Of a DNA stretch of 8,586 nucleotides, positions 1 to 5,394 are shown in pieces. Under the pieces are notes generated by a model that saw only the letters and a program-made list of their open reading frames with translations, did no database searches and was not told where the DNA came from. Within the stretch, counting starts at the first letter, position 1; each line of letters opens with the position of its first letter. A program made the translations under genes and the position numbers. The stretch is from Synergistaceae bacterium (lineage in GTDB: Bacteria > Synergistota > Synergistia > Synergistales > Synergistaceae): contig JAAZCN010000074.1 in NCBI GenBank assembly GCA_012513245.1, positions 1 to 8,586 on the forward strand, given 5' to 3'.

Positions 1-221
1 CTGGCTTCGTTATATATTCCCTGAACAGTGGTCCTTGCAACATTCATATGTGCCGCGCATTCTTCCTGTTTAAATTGTTCAAGGTCGATGAGTCTTATTG
101 TCTCGTACTCATCTATTGTCATATTTATAGAGCCTCTGGACTCAGTCTCAATATCGAGCGGTCCGAACTGATTGCTCTCGGGCATACAGCAGACTTTTCT
201 CCATTTCACCGGTCTTGACAT
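1..221 (-). CDS. DUF134 (UPF0251) family HTH DNA-binding protein, 3' end outside window
   Basis: The first 73 residues are visible; the C-terminus lies beyond position 1. The protein opens [20 protein letters not shown], matching the conserved DUF134 start (basic RPxKWRxVC, then CxxP and FGP). A segment like the family's 'DE.E.IRL.D' follows at about residues 37-46 ([14 protein letters not shown]), then a sigma-like helix-turn-helix at about 50-72 ([22 protein letters not shown]). The family is annotated as putative DNA-binding and its targets are mostly unknown. I chose the ATG at 221 because the family starts here and AGAGAGG lies just upstream. An in-frame ATG at 257 would add 12 residues and has a more distant AGGGG. 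It follows the DUF5320 gene by 57 bp and is probably co-transcribed with it. Its start codon sits inside a sequence resembling the operator of the upstream promoter, so autoregulation is possible. Family assignment is confident; the regulatory role is inference. Confidence 0.85.
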   Translation of the reverse strand, partial: MSRPVKWRKVCCMPESNQFGPLDIETESRGSINMTIDEYETIRLIDLEQFKQEECAAHMNVARTTVQGIYNEA

Positions 222-278
222 ATGAGCCTCTCTTTCTAAATCAGGGAGAGAACGCATGTAAGTTTATCCCCTGATCAT

Positions 279-542
279 TTAATCCATATTTTCAAGCTTT
301 TTTTCAATTGATTCAAGTCGCTGCAAAAGACAAGTCTTTTCTTTTTCCAGCATTGCTCTGTCCGGTACAGCAGAGCTGAAAGATCCACATCGGCCTTTTC
401 CGAACCACCGCCTTATCCCTTGCATAGTCCCTCCTCCGATGTATGAGCTTTCACCGGTTTCGCCTTCTTTGATGCAATATCCCATGGCCCTTCCTGTCAT
501 AGGTCCGTCACCTTTCGGGCCTGTGCCATCTCCTCTTGGCAT
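279..542 (-). CDS. DUF5320 family small Gly/Cys-containing protein (87 aa)
   Basis: The product begins MPRGDGTGPKGDGPMTGR, the hallmark glycine/proline-rich N-terminus of DUF5320 proteins, followed by GYC (Cys23). A GIRRWFGKGRCG segment (Cys52) and a charged C-terminal helix, about residues 61-87 (LEKEKTCLLQRLESIEKKLE), come next; the helix looks like a short coiled coil. The ORF is open upstream to an ATG at 575, but the real start is taken as 542. AAAGGAGG (550-557) sits about 7 bases before that ATG, and the family consensus begins exactly there. The ATG at 548 is too close to the Shine-Dalgarno. Function is not established. From general knowledge, such proteins often accompany DUF134, NifX/NifB-like and Mrp/MinD-type ATPase genes, suggesting a metal-cluster or redox role. 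Here only the DUF134 gene is visible, immediately downstream. It has its own strong promoter flanked by twin operator-like palindromes. Confidence 0.85.
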   Translation of the reverse strand: MPRGDGTGPKGDGPMTGRAMGYCIKEGETGESSYIGGGTMQGIRRWFGKGRCGSFSSAVPDRAMLEKEKTCLLQRLESIEKKLENMD

Positions 543-557
543 GATCATCCCTCCTTT

Positions 558-575
558 GTTATTGACATATGTCAC
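558..575 (-). promoter_or_regulatory. operator-like palindrome, promoter-proximal copy
   Basis: On the plus strand this reads GTTATTGACATATGTCAC, with a perfect 12-bp palindrome TGACATATGTCA at 563-574. It is the exact reverse complement of 600-617. It lies between the predicted transcription start (about 579) and the Shine-Dalgarno (550-557) of the DUF5320 gene, where a bound repressor would block transcription. The identity of the binding protein is unknown. Confidence 0.7.
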
Positions 576-585
576 TTACCAGTCA

Positions 586-613
586 ATTATATAACGTTTG
601 TGACATATGTCAA
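586..613 (-). promoter_or_regulatory. near-consensus sigma-70/sigma-A promoter of the DUF5320 gene
   Basis: On the minus strand the -35 is TTGACA (613-608) and the -10 is TATAAT (591-586), both perfect matches, with a 16-bp spacer. The predicted start is near 579-580, giving a leader of about 37 nt to the ATG at 542. The -35 is embedded in one copy of the 18-bp inverted repeat, so a protein bound there would occlude RNA polymerase. A promoter this strong normally needs repression, in keeping with the two flanking palindromes. Confidence 0.8.
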
Positions 614-617
614 TAAC
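600..617 (-). promoter_or_regulatory. operator-like palindrome overlapping the -35
   Basis: The plus strand reads GTGACATATGTCAATAAC, the exact reverse complement of 558-575, with the 12-bp palindrome TGACATATGTCA at 601-612. The two palindrome centres are 38 bp apart. Read from 599, the sequence TGTGA-N6-TCA partly fits CRP/FNR-family dyads (TGTGA-N6-TCACA), but the second half is imperfect, so the regulator class is not settled. Confidence 0.7.
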
Positions 618-634
618 TTTTTACGTTTAACAAC

Positions 635-676
635 AAAACACGGGAAGACACCCTGTGATATCTTCCCGTGTTTTTT
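635..676 (-). terminator. Rho-independent terminator after the cupin gene (usable in both directions)
   Basis: A perfect 14-bp stem pairs AAAACACGGGAAGA (635-648) with TCTTCCCGTGTTTT (661-674) around a 12-nt loop. On the minus strand it follows the cupin stop at 702 and ends in a T-rich tail. On the plus strand it ends in six T residues (671-676), so it could also stop any plus-strand transcript. It insulates the DUF5320 promoter from upstream read-through. Confidence 0.85.
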
Positions 677-701
677 AAAATCTTCTCTGTTTTAAAAGAT
701 C

Positions 702-1013
702 CTATTTCGGAGCGGGTGCCTTTACGACGATCAGTTCAAGTGTCTCATCGTTTAGGTTTTTTATATTCATTTTTATACCCATAGGGATCTTCAGCACGCT
801 GCCGGCGGGATATTCATGTGTATCCTGCTCGCCCAGAGTTATTGAGAGCTTTCCCCTGACTACAGTCATGTAAACAATTGAATTTGAAAAATGTTCGGGA
901 GCTCCCTCATTTTTATTAAAGATCATGTGCATGTAATGCACGTTCTCGTCCTGTATCACCTTTTCAACTACCTTGTTATTGCCTTCTGCTATTTTAAAAA
1001 CCTGTTCGATCAT
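702..1013 (-). CDS. small cupin-domain protein with degenerate metal-binding motifs
   Basis: This 103-residue protein is a single cupin barrel. Recognisable parts are EGAPEHFSNS (36-45), VYMTVVRGKLSI (47-58), the turn EYPAGSVLKIPMG (67-79) and a hydrophobic terminal strand LELIVVKAP. In canonical cupins motif 1 is HxH-x3,4-E-x6-G. Here only His41 of that set remains, followed by Phe-Ser, with Val at the Glu position. In motif 2 (PxG-x2-H) Met82 replaces the His. His26 and His29 lie just before the motif and might contribute. A metal-free binding or sensor role, or unusual metal coordination, is therefore possible; the ligand is unknown. The start at 1013 is supported by GAGGGG about 8 bases upstream. 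It lies between two terminators and is probably monocistronic. I see no convincing promoter in the AT-rich gap 1014-1102. Confidence 0.8.
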   Translation of the reverse strand: MIEQVFKIAEGNNKVVEKVIQDENVHYMHMIFNKNEGAPEHFSNSIVYMTVVRGKLSITLGEQDTHEYPAGSVLKIPMGIKMNIKNLNDETLELIVVKAPAPK

Positions 1014-1102
1014 ATTGTCATCCCCTCTTTTGCATAATATTTTTTGATCAATCCTTTAATATCGTAACATCATATGAAATATTGCGAATGTAAAAAGTAC
1101 TT

Positions 1103-1135
1103 AAAAACTGCAGCCCCGTAGATACGAGGCCGCAG
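1103..1135 (-). terminator. Rho-independent terminator after the FAD oxidoreductase gene
   Basis: On the minus strand CTGCGGCCTCGTA (1135-1123) pairs over 13 positions with TACGGGGCTGCAG (1120-1108), including two G-U pairs, followed by five T residues (1107-1103). On the plus strand the wobbles become A-C mismatches, so the element is oriented for minus-strand transcription. It begins 34 bases after the oxidoreductase stop codon. Confidence 0.85.
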
Positions 1136-1168
1136 AAAGAGACTTCTAAAAGATCGGTTTATATTCGG

Positions 1169-2542
1169 TTAAATAACCAGACCTTCGTTCAGGTGTTTGC
1201 AGTTCTGTGCGATCGCGTTCATTGCGGCTGCGTTGATCGGGTATGCGATAGGCGATGCCGAAAGAAGCGGATGCGTTGCTACCTGGAAGGTGTTCAGCTC
1301 TGTAGCTGTTAGTGACTTCTGTATCGCCAGACTAAGTATGTTGATCATCTCTCCCACTGTGTCTCCTCCGGAGATTTGAGCTCCGAGGATCACGCCGGAG
1401 CATTTGGAGAATATAAGCTTGATCTGGATAGTACTTGTTCCCGGGAGGGATCCCGGATGGCGGTCCATAGTAGTGAATTCACCGACGTTGAGCGTGAAGC
1501 CCTCCTGCCGAGCCCTTGCTTCTGTAAGTCCCGCTGCTGCAAAAGTCTTGTCAAATATTTTTGTTGAGAATGCGCTGATCGTACCCTTGTTGGCTCTGAT
1601 CAGCCTAAGCTGGAATGCATTGCTTCCTGCGATCTTTGCTTCCATTGCAGCTGTTGAAGCGAGAAGGACCGGTACATCTTTGTTGGTGAAGAAGCACTTC
1701 TTCTCCGCACAGTCACCTACAGCAAAGATGTCGGGGTCGCTGGTTCTGGTGTACTGGTCGACTATGACCGCGCCCTTTACGTTGACATCAAGCCCCGCTT
1801 CTTTAGCAAGCAGACCGTTTGGTCTTACTCCGAGTCCAAGTATAACAAGTTCTGCAGGGATCTTGTCGCCGTTTTCAAGTTCAAGCGCTTCTACTGTTTT
1901 TTCGCCGAGGATCTTTTTGACCTTTGTATTAGTCAGGACTTTGATGCCCTTTTCTCTCATCATCTTCTCGATGTCATCAGTATAACTCTTGTCAAAAGCC
2001 TGCCAGAGACATGAGTCGGCCATTTCTACAAGCGTTACTTTTTTCCCTGTCAAACTTATCTGCTCAGCAAACTCAACTCCAATGAATCCGCCTCCGATAA
2101 CAGCTACATTCTCGACCTTGTCGAGTTTCTCAAGAAGAGAATTAAGATAATCCTGGTTTTTATAGACCGGGAATACATTTTCAAGTTCATGCCCCGGAAT
2201 AAATGTAGGTATGATGGGAAGAGAGCCTGTTGCTATAACAAGTTTCTTATAGCTGTATGTTTCATTATTTTTTGTGGTTACTGTCTTCTTATCCTTGTCT
2301 ATCTTTACAACTGTTTCTACTACAAGGTTTATTTTAGAGTCAACAAGCATCTTGTCTGGGATAACATTTTTACTTGTGCAGCGAAGAGTACCATAAATGT
2401 ATGGGATCCCGCAGGGCACCATTACAGCGTCTGTATCCCTGATCAGTGTGATGTCGATGTCTCCGTAAGCCTTACGTGCCATAGTGGCGCTAAGGATACC
2501 GCCTGCGCTTCCGCCAATTACCAGCAGATCTGTTTTCTTCAT
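1169..2542 (-). CDS. FAD-dependent pyridine nucleotide-disulfide oxidoreductase (CoA-disulfide reductase/NADH oxidase-like)
   Basis: This 457-residue flavoprotein carries the full class architecture. An FAD-binding Rossmann motif GGSAGG is at 10-15 and the active-site region MVPCGIPY places Cys44 where CoADR, NADH oxidase and NADH peroxidase carry their single redox cysteine. ATGS is at 104-107 and the NAD(P)H-binding Rossmann motif VIGGGFIGVEFAE at 148-160. The second FAD motif DIFAVGDCAE is at 271-280, and a C-terminal dimerisation domain ends in THPLLSASPIAYPI (423-436). Length and order fit the family. Likely roles in an anaerobe are reduction of CoA-disulfide, polysulfide or oxygen with NAD(P)H in the cytoplasm; the exact substrate cannot be read from sequence. 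No rhodanese domain is fused. AGGGGG lies 10 bases before the ATG. A CRP/FNR-like palindrome lies upstream at 2609-2625 and a terminator follows at 1135, so it is probably its own unit, although the dap operon 102 bp upstream could read into it. Confidence 0.85.
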   Translation of the reverse strand: MKKTDLLVIGGSAGGILSATMARKAYGDIDITLIRDTDAVMVPCGIPYIYGTLRCTSKNVIPDKMLVDSKINLVVETVVKIDKDKKTVTTKNNETYSYKKLVIATGSLPIIPTFIPGHELENVFPVYKNQDYLNSLLEKLDKVENVAVIGGGFIGVEFAEQISLTGKKVTLVEMADSCLWQAFDKSYTDDIEKMMREKGIKVLTNTKVKKILGEKTVEALELENGDKIPAELVILGLGVRPNGLLAKEAGLDVNVKGAVIVDQYTRTSDPDIFAVGDCAEKKCFFTNKDVPVLLASTAAMEAKIAGSNAFQLRLIRANKGTISAFSTKIFDKTFAAAGLTEARARQEGFTLNVGEFTTMDRHPGSLPGTSTIQIKLIFSKCSGVILGAQISGGDTVGEMINILSLAIQKSLTATELNTFQVATHPLLSASPIAYPINAAAMNAIAQNCKHLNEGLVI

Positions 2543-2608
2543 TTATAAATTTCCCCCTTCGATAATTTACTTTCTGTGAACAATTATCTCATCAAGGATG
2601 ACATCCGT

Positions 2609-2625
2609 CTGTGACATTATCACAG
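2609..2625. promoter_or_regulatory. CRP/FNR-like palindrome upstream of the FAD oxidoreductase gene
   Basis: CTGTGACATTATCACAG is a perfect inverted repeat with 6-bp arms (CTGTGA/TCACAG) and a 5-bp centre. It lies between the ddh stop and the oxidoreductase start. On the minus strand it overlaps an extended -10-like TGTGATAAT, with no good -35 visible. CRP-family sites normally have a 6-bp centre, so the one-base-shorter spacing is a caveat. The stem lacks a T-run, so a terminator is less likely. Confidence 0.4.
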
Positions 2626-2644
2626 ATATTTGAAAGAACTGTTA

Positions 2645-3637
2645 CTAGAGCATCGTCGACCTAAGCTGTTCCGGTGAAAGCGGGGACATTAATGCGGGAG
2701 GGATGTCAAAGACTGTGCGGCATCCGGTCTCGCCTCTGCTGCTGAGCCTGTGTATTGCTCTGGCACATGCAACCAGGAAGCTGGAAGTGAATTCAGGGTT
2801 TGATTCCAGCGCTAAACGAAACTCGATCGTATGTTTGTTCTCTTTGTTGAGACCTGTCCGCCCGTTCCGTATAACGAACCCGCCGTGAGGGAGAGTACAA
2901 TGTTCTGCCTGCATTTGTTCAGCCGAAATAAATGTAACGGTTGTGTCATAACCTACAAAATAATTAGGCATACTTCTAATTTTTTTTTCGATGCTCTCCT
3001 TGTCTGAGCCTTCTTCCACTACAACGTAGCATTCTCTAGTATGTTTCTGCCCTGCTGTAAGGCAGGGACAATCTCCATTCCGGACGGCTTCTACGGTGCA
3101 CTCTATCGGTACAGTGTATTGAGTCGCGTTGACCACTCCGGGGATCCTGCGGATCGCATCAGAGTGTCCCTGGCTGACTCCCGGACCCCAAAAGGTATAA
3201 TCGTCTCCCTCAGGAAGTACTGATGCCGCGTAAAGACGCATGAGGGAAAAGTATCCCGGATCCCAGCCCGCAGAAATAAGTGCAAGGTGCCCTCCTGCTT
3301 TGGCTGAGATGTCTACTGCCTCAAAATGTTTAGGTATGTTTTGGTGTGTATCAAAGCTGTCTATGACATTGAACATGCCGGCAAGTTTTGGAGACATCTC
3401 CGGCAGGTCTGTTGCGCTCCCACAGCATATTACCATTACATCTATACGGTCCTTTAGGGTTTCTATGTCTGACATTGATACGGCAAGCGCGTTTTTTGTT
3501 TTGAGGTTCAGGCAGGAGGGGTCTCTTCTTGTGACTACCGCAACCAGTTCCATGTCCTCATTTTGCATTATGGCTGTCTCAGTTCCCTTGCCAAGTTTGC
3601 CGTAACCTGCAATGCCAATTCTAATTCGTTTTGTCAT
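2645..3637 (-). CDS. ddh: meso-diaminopimelate D-dehydrogenase
   Basis: This 330-residue protein reductively aminates L-tetrahydrodipicolinate to meso-2,6-diaminopimelate using NADPH and ammonia. It bypasses the succinylase/acetylase branches and supplies peptidoglycan and lysine synthesis. Visible hallmarks are the N-terminal Rossmann motif GIAGYGKLG (8-16) and TRRDP at 36-40, which in this family contacts the NADPH phosphate. CGSATD is at 72-77 and DSFDTH at 93-98. The substrate-site segments are SAGWDPG (122-128), FWGPGVSQGHSDAIRRIPGV (149-168), HTREC (199-203) and HGGFVIRNG (251-259). Length matches known Ddh enzymes. Its ATG overlaps the dapB stop in an ATGA, indicating translational coupling. 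With dapA and dapB upstream, the operon covers aspartate semialdehyde to meso-DAP. No strong terminator follows directly. Confidence 0.95.
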   Translation of the reverse strand: MTKRIRIGIAGYGKLGKGTETAIMQNEDMELVAVVTRRDPSCLNLKTKNALAVSMSDIETLKDRIDVMVICCGSATDLPEMSPKLAGMFNVIDSFDTHQNIPKHFEAVDISAKAGGHLALISAGWDPGYFSLMRLYAASVLPEGDDYTFWGPGVSQGHSDAIRRIPGVVNATQYTVPIECTVEAVRNGDCPCLTAGQKHTRECYVVVEEGSDKESIEKKIRSMPNYFVGYDTTVTFISAEQMQAEHCTLPHGGFVIRNGRTGLNKENKHTIEFRLALESNPEFTSSFLVACARAIHRLSSRGETGCRTVFDIPPALMSPLSPEQLRSTML

Positions 3638-4377
3638 CTTATCATGTCCTCCATTGTGTAATACCCCGCAGGTTTGCCCAGCAGAAACTTTGCCGCGCAG
3701 ATAGCTCCCTCTGCAAAGAGGGTGCGGCTATATGCTTCGTGTCTGAGTGCAAGCTGCTGTGTATCTGTTGTTATATAGACTTCATGATCTCCAACAATAT
3801 CCCCCATCCTGAGGGAGTGTATTGTGATCTCGTTTGGGTCTCTGGTCTCGAAGCCGCTGCGGCCGCATTTTATGACAGATCCGGGCCGAATAGACGACAG
3901 GGCGTCTGCTATTGTCATGGCGGTTCCGCTTGGGGCATCTTTTTTACGGTTATGGTGTTTTTCAACTATCTCAATATCAGCCTTAGGAAAAGCATGGGCA
4001 GCCTGTCTGGCAAACTCGATCAGGAGCGCCACACCGATGGACATGTTGGATGCCTGGAATATAGGGATATTTAATGCTGCTTTTCGGATAACTGCAAGTT
4101 CTTCCTTAGTATGTCCGGTAGTAGCAATGACCACAGGAAGGTTACGGGAGATGGCATATTCAGTCAATTCAAGAGCTGTAGTGTGGAATGTAAAATCGAT
4201 TATGACATCTGCCGGTTCCGTGTATTCTGCCAAATAGGAATAAATGTCTCGTCCGATGCCTGTAACATCGACTGCCGCTGCCAGTGTCGCGCCCAGGCCG
4301 GCTGGATCTTTTTTCAACATGGATAAGATCTCGCTGCCCATCCTTCCGCATGCACCGTTAATTACAACTTTCATCAT
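3634..4377 (-). CDS. dapB: 4-hydroxy-tetrahydrodipicolinate reductase
   Basis: This 247-residue cytoplasmic enzyme reduces 4-hydroxy-tetrahydrodipicolinate, the DapA product, with NAD(P)H. The N-terminal dinucleotide motif is NGACGRMG (7-14) and IIDFTFHTT lies at 59-67. The DapB signature EKHHNRKKDAPSGTA (139-153) carries the paired histidines 141/142 and Lys145, at the positions of E. coli His159, His160 and Lys163. SNMSIGVALL (110-119) also fits. Two adjacent ATGs (4377 and 4374) are possible starts. I took the first because it forms ATGA with the dapA stop and has GAGGG 9 bases upstream. The 3' end overlaps ddh in the same way. The product is the substrate of Ddh, whose gene follows. Confidence 0.95.
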   Translation of the reverse strand: MMKVVINGACGRMGSEILSMLKKDPAGLGATLAAAVDVTGIGRDIYSYLAEYTEPADVIIDFTFHTTALELTEYAISRNLPVVIATTGHTKEELAVIRKAALNIPIFQASNMSIGVALLIEFARQAAHAFPKADIEIVEKHHNRKKDAPSGTAMTIADALSSIRPGSVIKCGRSGFETRDPNEITIHSLRMGDIVGDHEVYITTDTQQLALRHEAYSRTLFAEGAICAAKFLLGKPAGYYTMEDMIR

Positions 4378-5264
4378 ACTGATATTCCCTCGGCTCTCAT
4401 GAGAGTTATCATTCTAGTGAACTTTGCCTCATCCATCTCTGTAAGGGGCATGCGAATATCGGGTCCGCAAAAGCCCATTGCAGCCATAGCCGCTTTGACA
4501 GGGATCGGGTTCACTTCACTGAATAGAGCATCAATGAGAGGTCTGTAACGGAACTGGAGCGATGCGGCGCCCTTGATATCTCCGGCAAAGAATCTTTTGC
4601 AAATTTCTCTGGTTTGTGCAGGGAGAATGTTTGAAAGGACAGATATGCAGCCCATTGCCCCGACAGCCATCAGAGGTACGATCTCGCCGTCGTTGCCTGA
4701 ATAGAGGGTCAGGTCTTCGTTTACCCTGGACATTGTATCTACGATCTTGTCTATGTTGCTGTTTGCTTCCTTTATGGCAACTATGCGCTCATGCTTCGCA
4801 AGCTCCGCGTATGTTTCCGGTTCGACGGGCGTGCCAGTTCTTGACGGTACGTTGTAAACAATGAGAGGAATGGTGCTTGCGTCAGCAATGGAGTTAAAAT
4901 GACGGACAAGGCCTTTCTGAGTTGTCTTGTTGTAATAAGGAGTCACCGAAAGCGATGCATCAGCTCCGACCTCACCTGCAAAGCGCGTAAGTGAAATGGC
5001 ATAGGCGGTATCGTTGCTTCCGCTCCCTGCTATCACCGGCACTCTGCCATTGACATGGCCGACAGCAAATTCAATGACGCTCCTGTGTTCCTCATCTGAC
5101 ATTGTTGAGCATTCTCCTGTTGTGCCGCATACCAAGAGTGCGTCGATCCCCTCTTCTATCTGCCAGTCGATCAGACGGCCGAATTTATCGAAGTCTATCC
5201 CCTGTCCTTTAAAAGGCGTAATAAGCGCTGTTGCGATCCCAGTGAAAATCATTTTTTTTGACAT
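4374..5264 (-). CDS. dapA: 4-hydroxy-tetrahydrodipicolinate synthase
   Basis: This 296-residue class I aldolase condenses pyruvate with L-aspartate semialdehyde, the first committed step to diaminopimelate and lysine. Key residues are in place: GTTGE at 47-51 (Thr48/Thr49), TPYYNK at 108-113 (Tyr111), YNVPSRTG at 137-144 (Tyr137, Arg142) and the Schiff-base lysine Lys165 in AIKEA. These correspond to E. coli Thr44/Thr45, Tyr107, Tyr133, Arg138 and Lys161. The reading frame is open upstream to an ATG at 5363, but that would add 33 non-homologous residues. The start at 5264 has GGAGGT 7 bases upstream and gives the normal family length. A run of eight A residues directly follows the start region. 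It is the first gene of the dapA-dapB-ddh operon, and its stop overlaps dapB by ATGA. Confidence 0.95.
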   Translation of the reverse strand: MSKKMIFTGIATALITPFKGQGIDFDKFGRLIDWQIEEGIDALLVCGTTGECSTMSDEEHRSVIEFAVGHVNGRVPVIAGSGSNDTAYAISLTRFAGEVGADASLSVTPYYNKTTQKGLVRHFNSIADASTIPLIVYNVPSRTGTPVEPETYAELAKHERIVAIKEANSNIDKIVDTMSRVNEDLTLYSGNDGEIVPLMAVGAMGCISVLSNILPAQTREICKRFFAGDIKGAASLQFRYRPLIDALFSEVNPIPVKAAMAAMGFCGPDIRMPLTEMDEAKFTRMITLMRAEGISV

Positions 5265-5334
5265 CGGTCTTACCTCCACTTTCTTAAGCGAGTAAAATAA
5301 ATAGCCAGGATCGATCTGTAGCTGAAGATACACG

Positions 5335-5363
5335 TTTTTAAAATCACCTATGTCCCATTGCAA
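5335..5363 (-). promoter_or_regulatory. weak candidate promoter for the dap operon
   Basis: On the minus strand TTGCAA (5363-5358) and TAAAAA (5340-5335) are separated by 17 bp, matching the consensus at 4 of 6 positions each. It would give a leader of roughly 65 nt before dapA. The 130-bp gap is too short for, and shows no core of, a lysine riboswitch. Confidence 0.25.
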
Positions 5364-5394
5364 CAGAGCTTAACAGTGGTTTTTTCTGACTTGT

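Noticed and set aside
240..275. 7-bp hairpin ATCAGGG/CCCTGAT between DUF5320 and DUF134 as terminator or attenuator
   Set aside because: The stem is short, the loop is about 22 nt and no T-run follows; it could be chance.
543..575. Longer DUF5320 start at 575
   Set aside because: It would begin inside the operator palindrome and place the Shine-Dalgarno within the coding region; the family begins at MPRGDG.
1404..1985. 193-residue plus-strand open frame opposite the FAD oxidoreductase
   Set aside because: It is antisense to a gene with full family motifs, is a low-complexity Ser/Leu/Ala sequence with no recognisable domain, and has no good Shine-Dalgarno site.
5252..5259. Run of eight A residues (minus strand) just after the dapA start as a slippage or phase-variation tract
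   Set aside because: Eight A residues encoding Lys-Lys in an AT-rich start region are common; nothing else suggests phase variation of a biosynthetic gene.
5265..5363. Longer N-terminus for DapA starting at 5363
   Set aside because: The extra 33 residues do not resemble DapA, and the ATG at 5264 has GGAGGT at ideal spacing.
5265..5394. Lysine riboswitch (L-box) or T-box ahead of dapA
   Set aside because: The gap is only 130 bp and I find none of the conserved core segments or a terminator/antiterminator pair.
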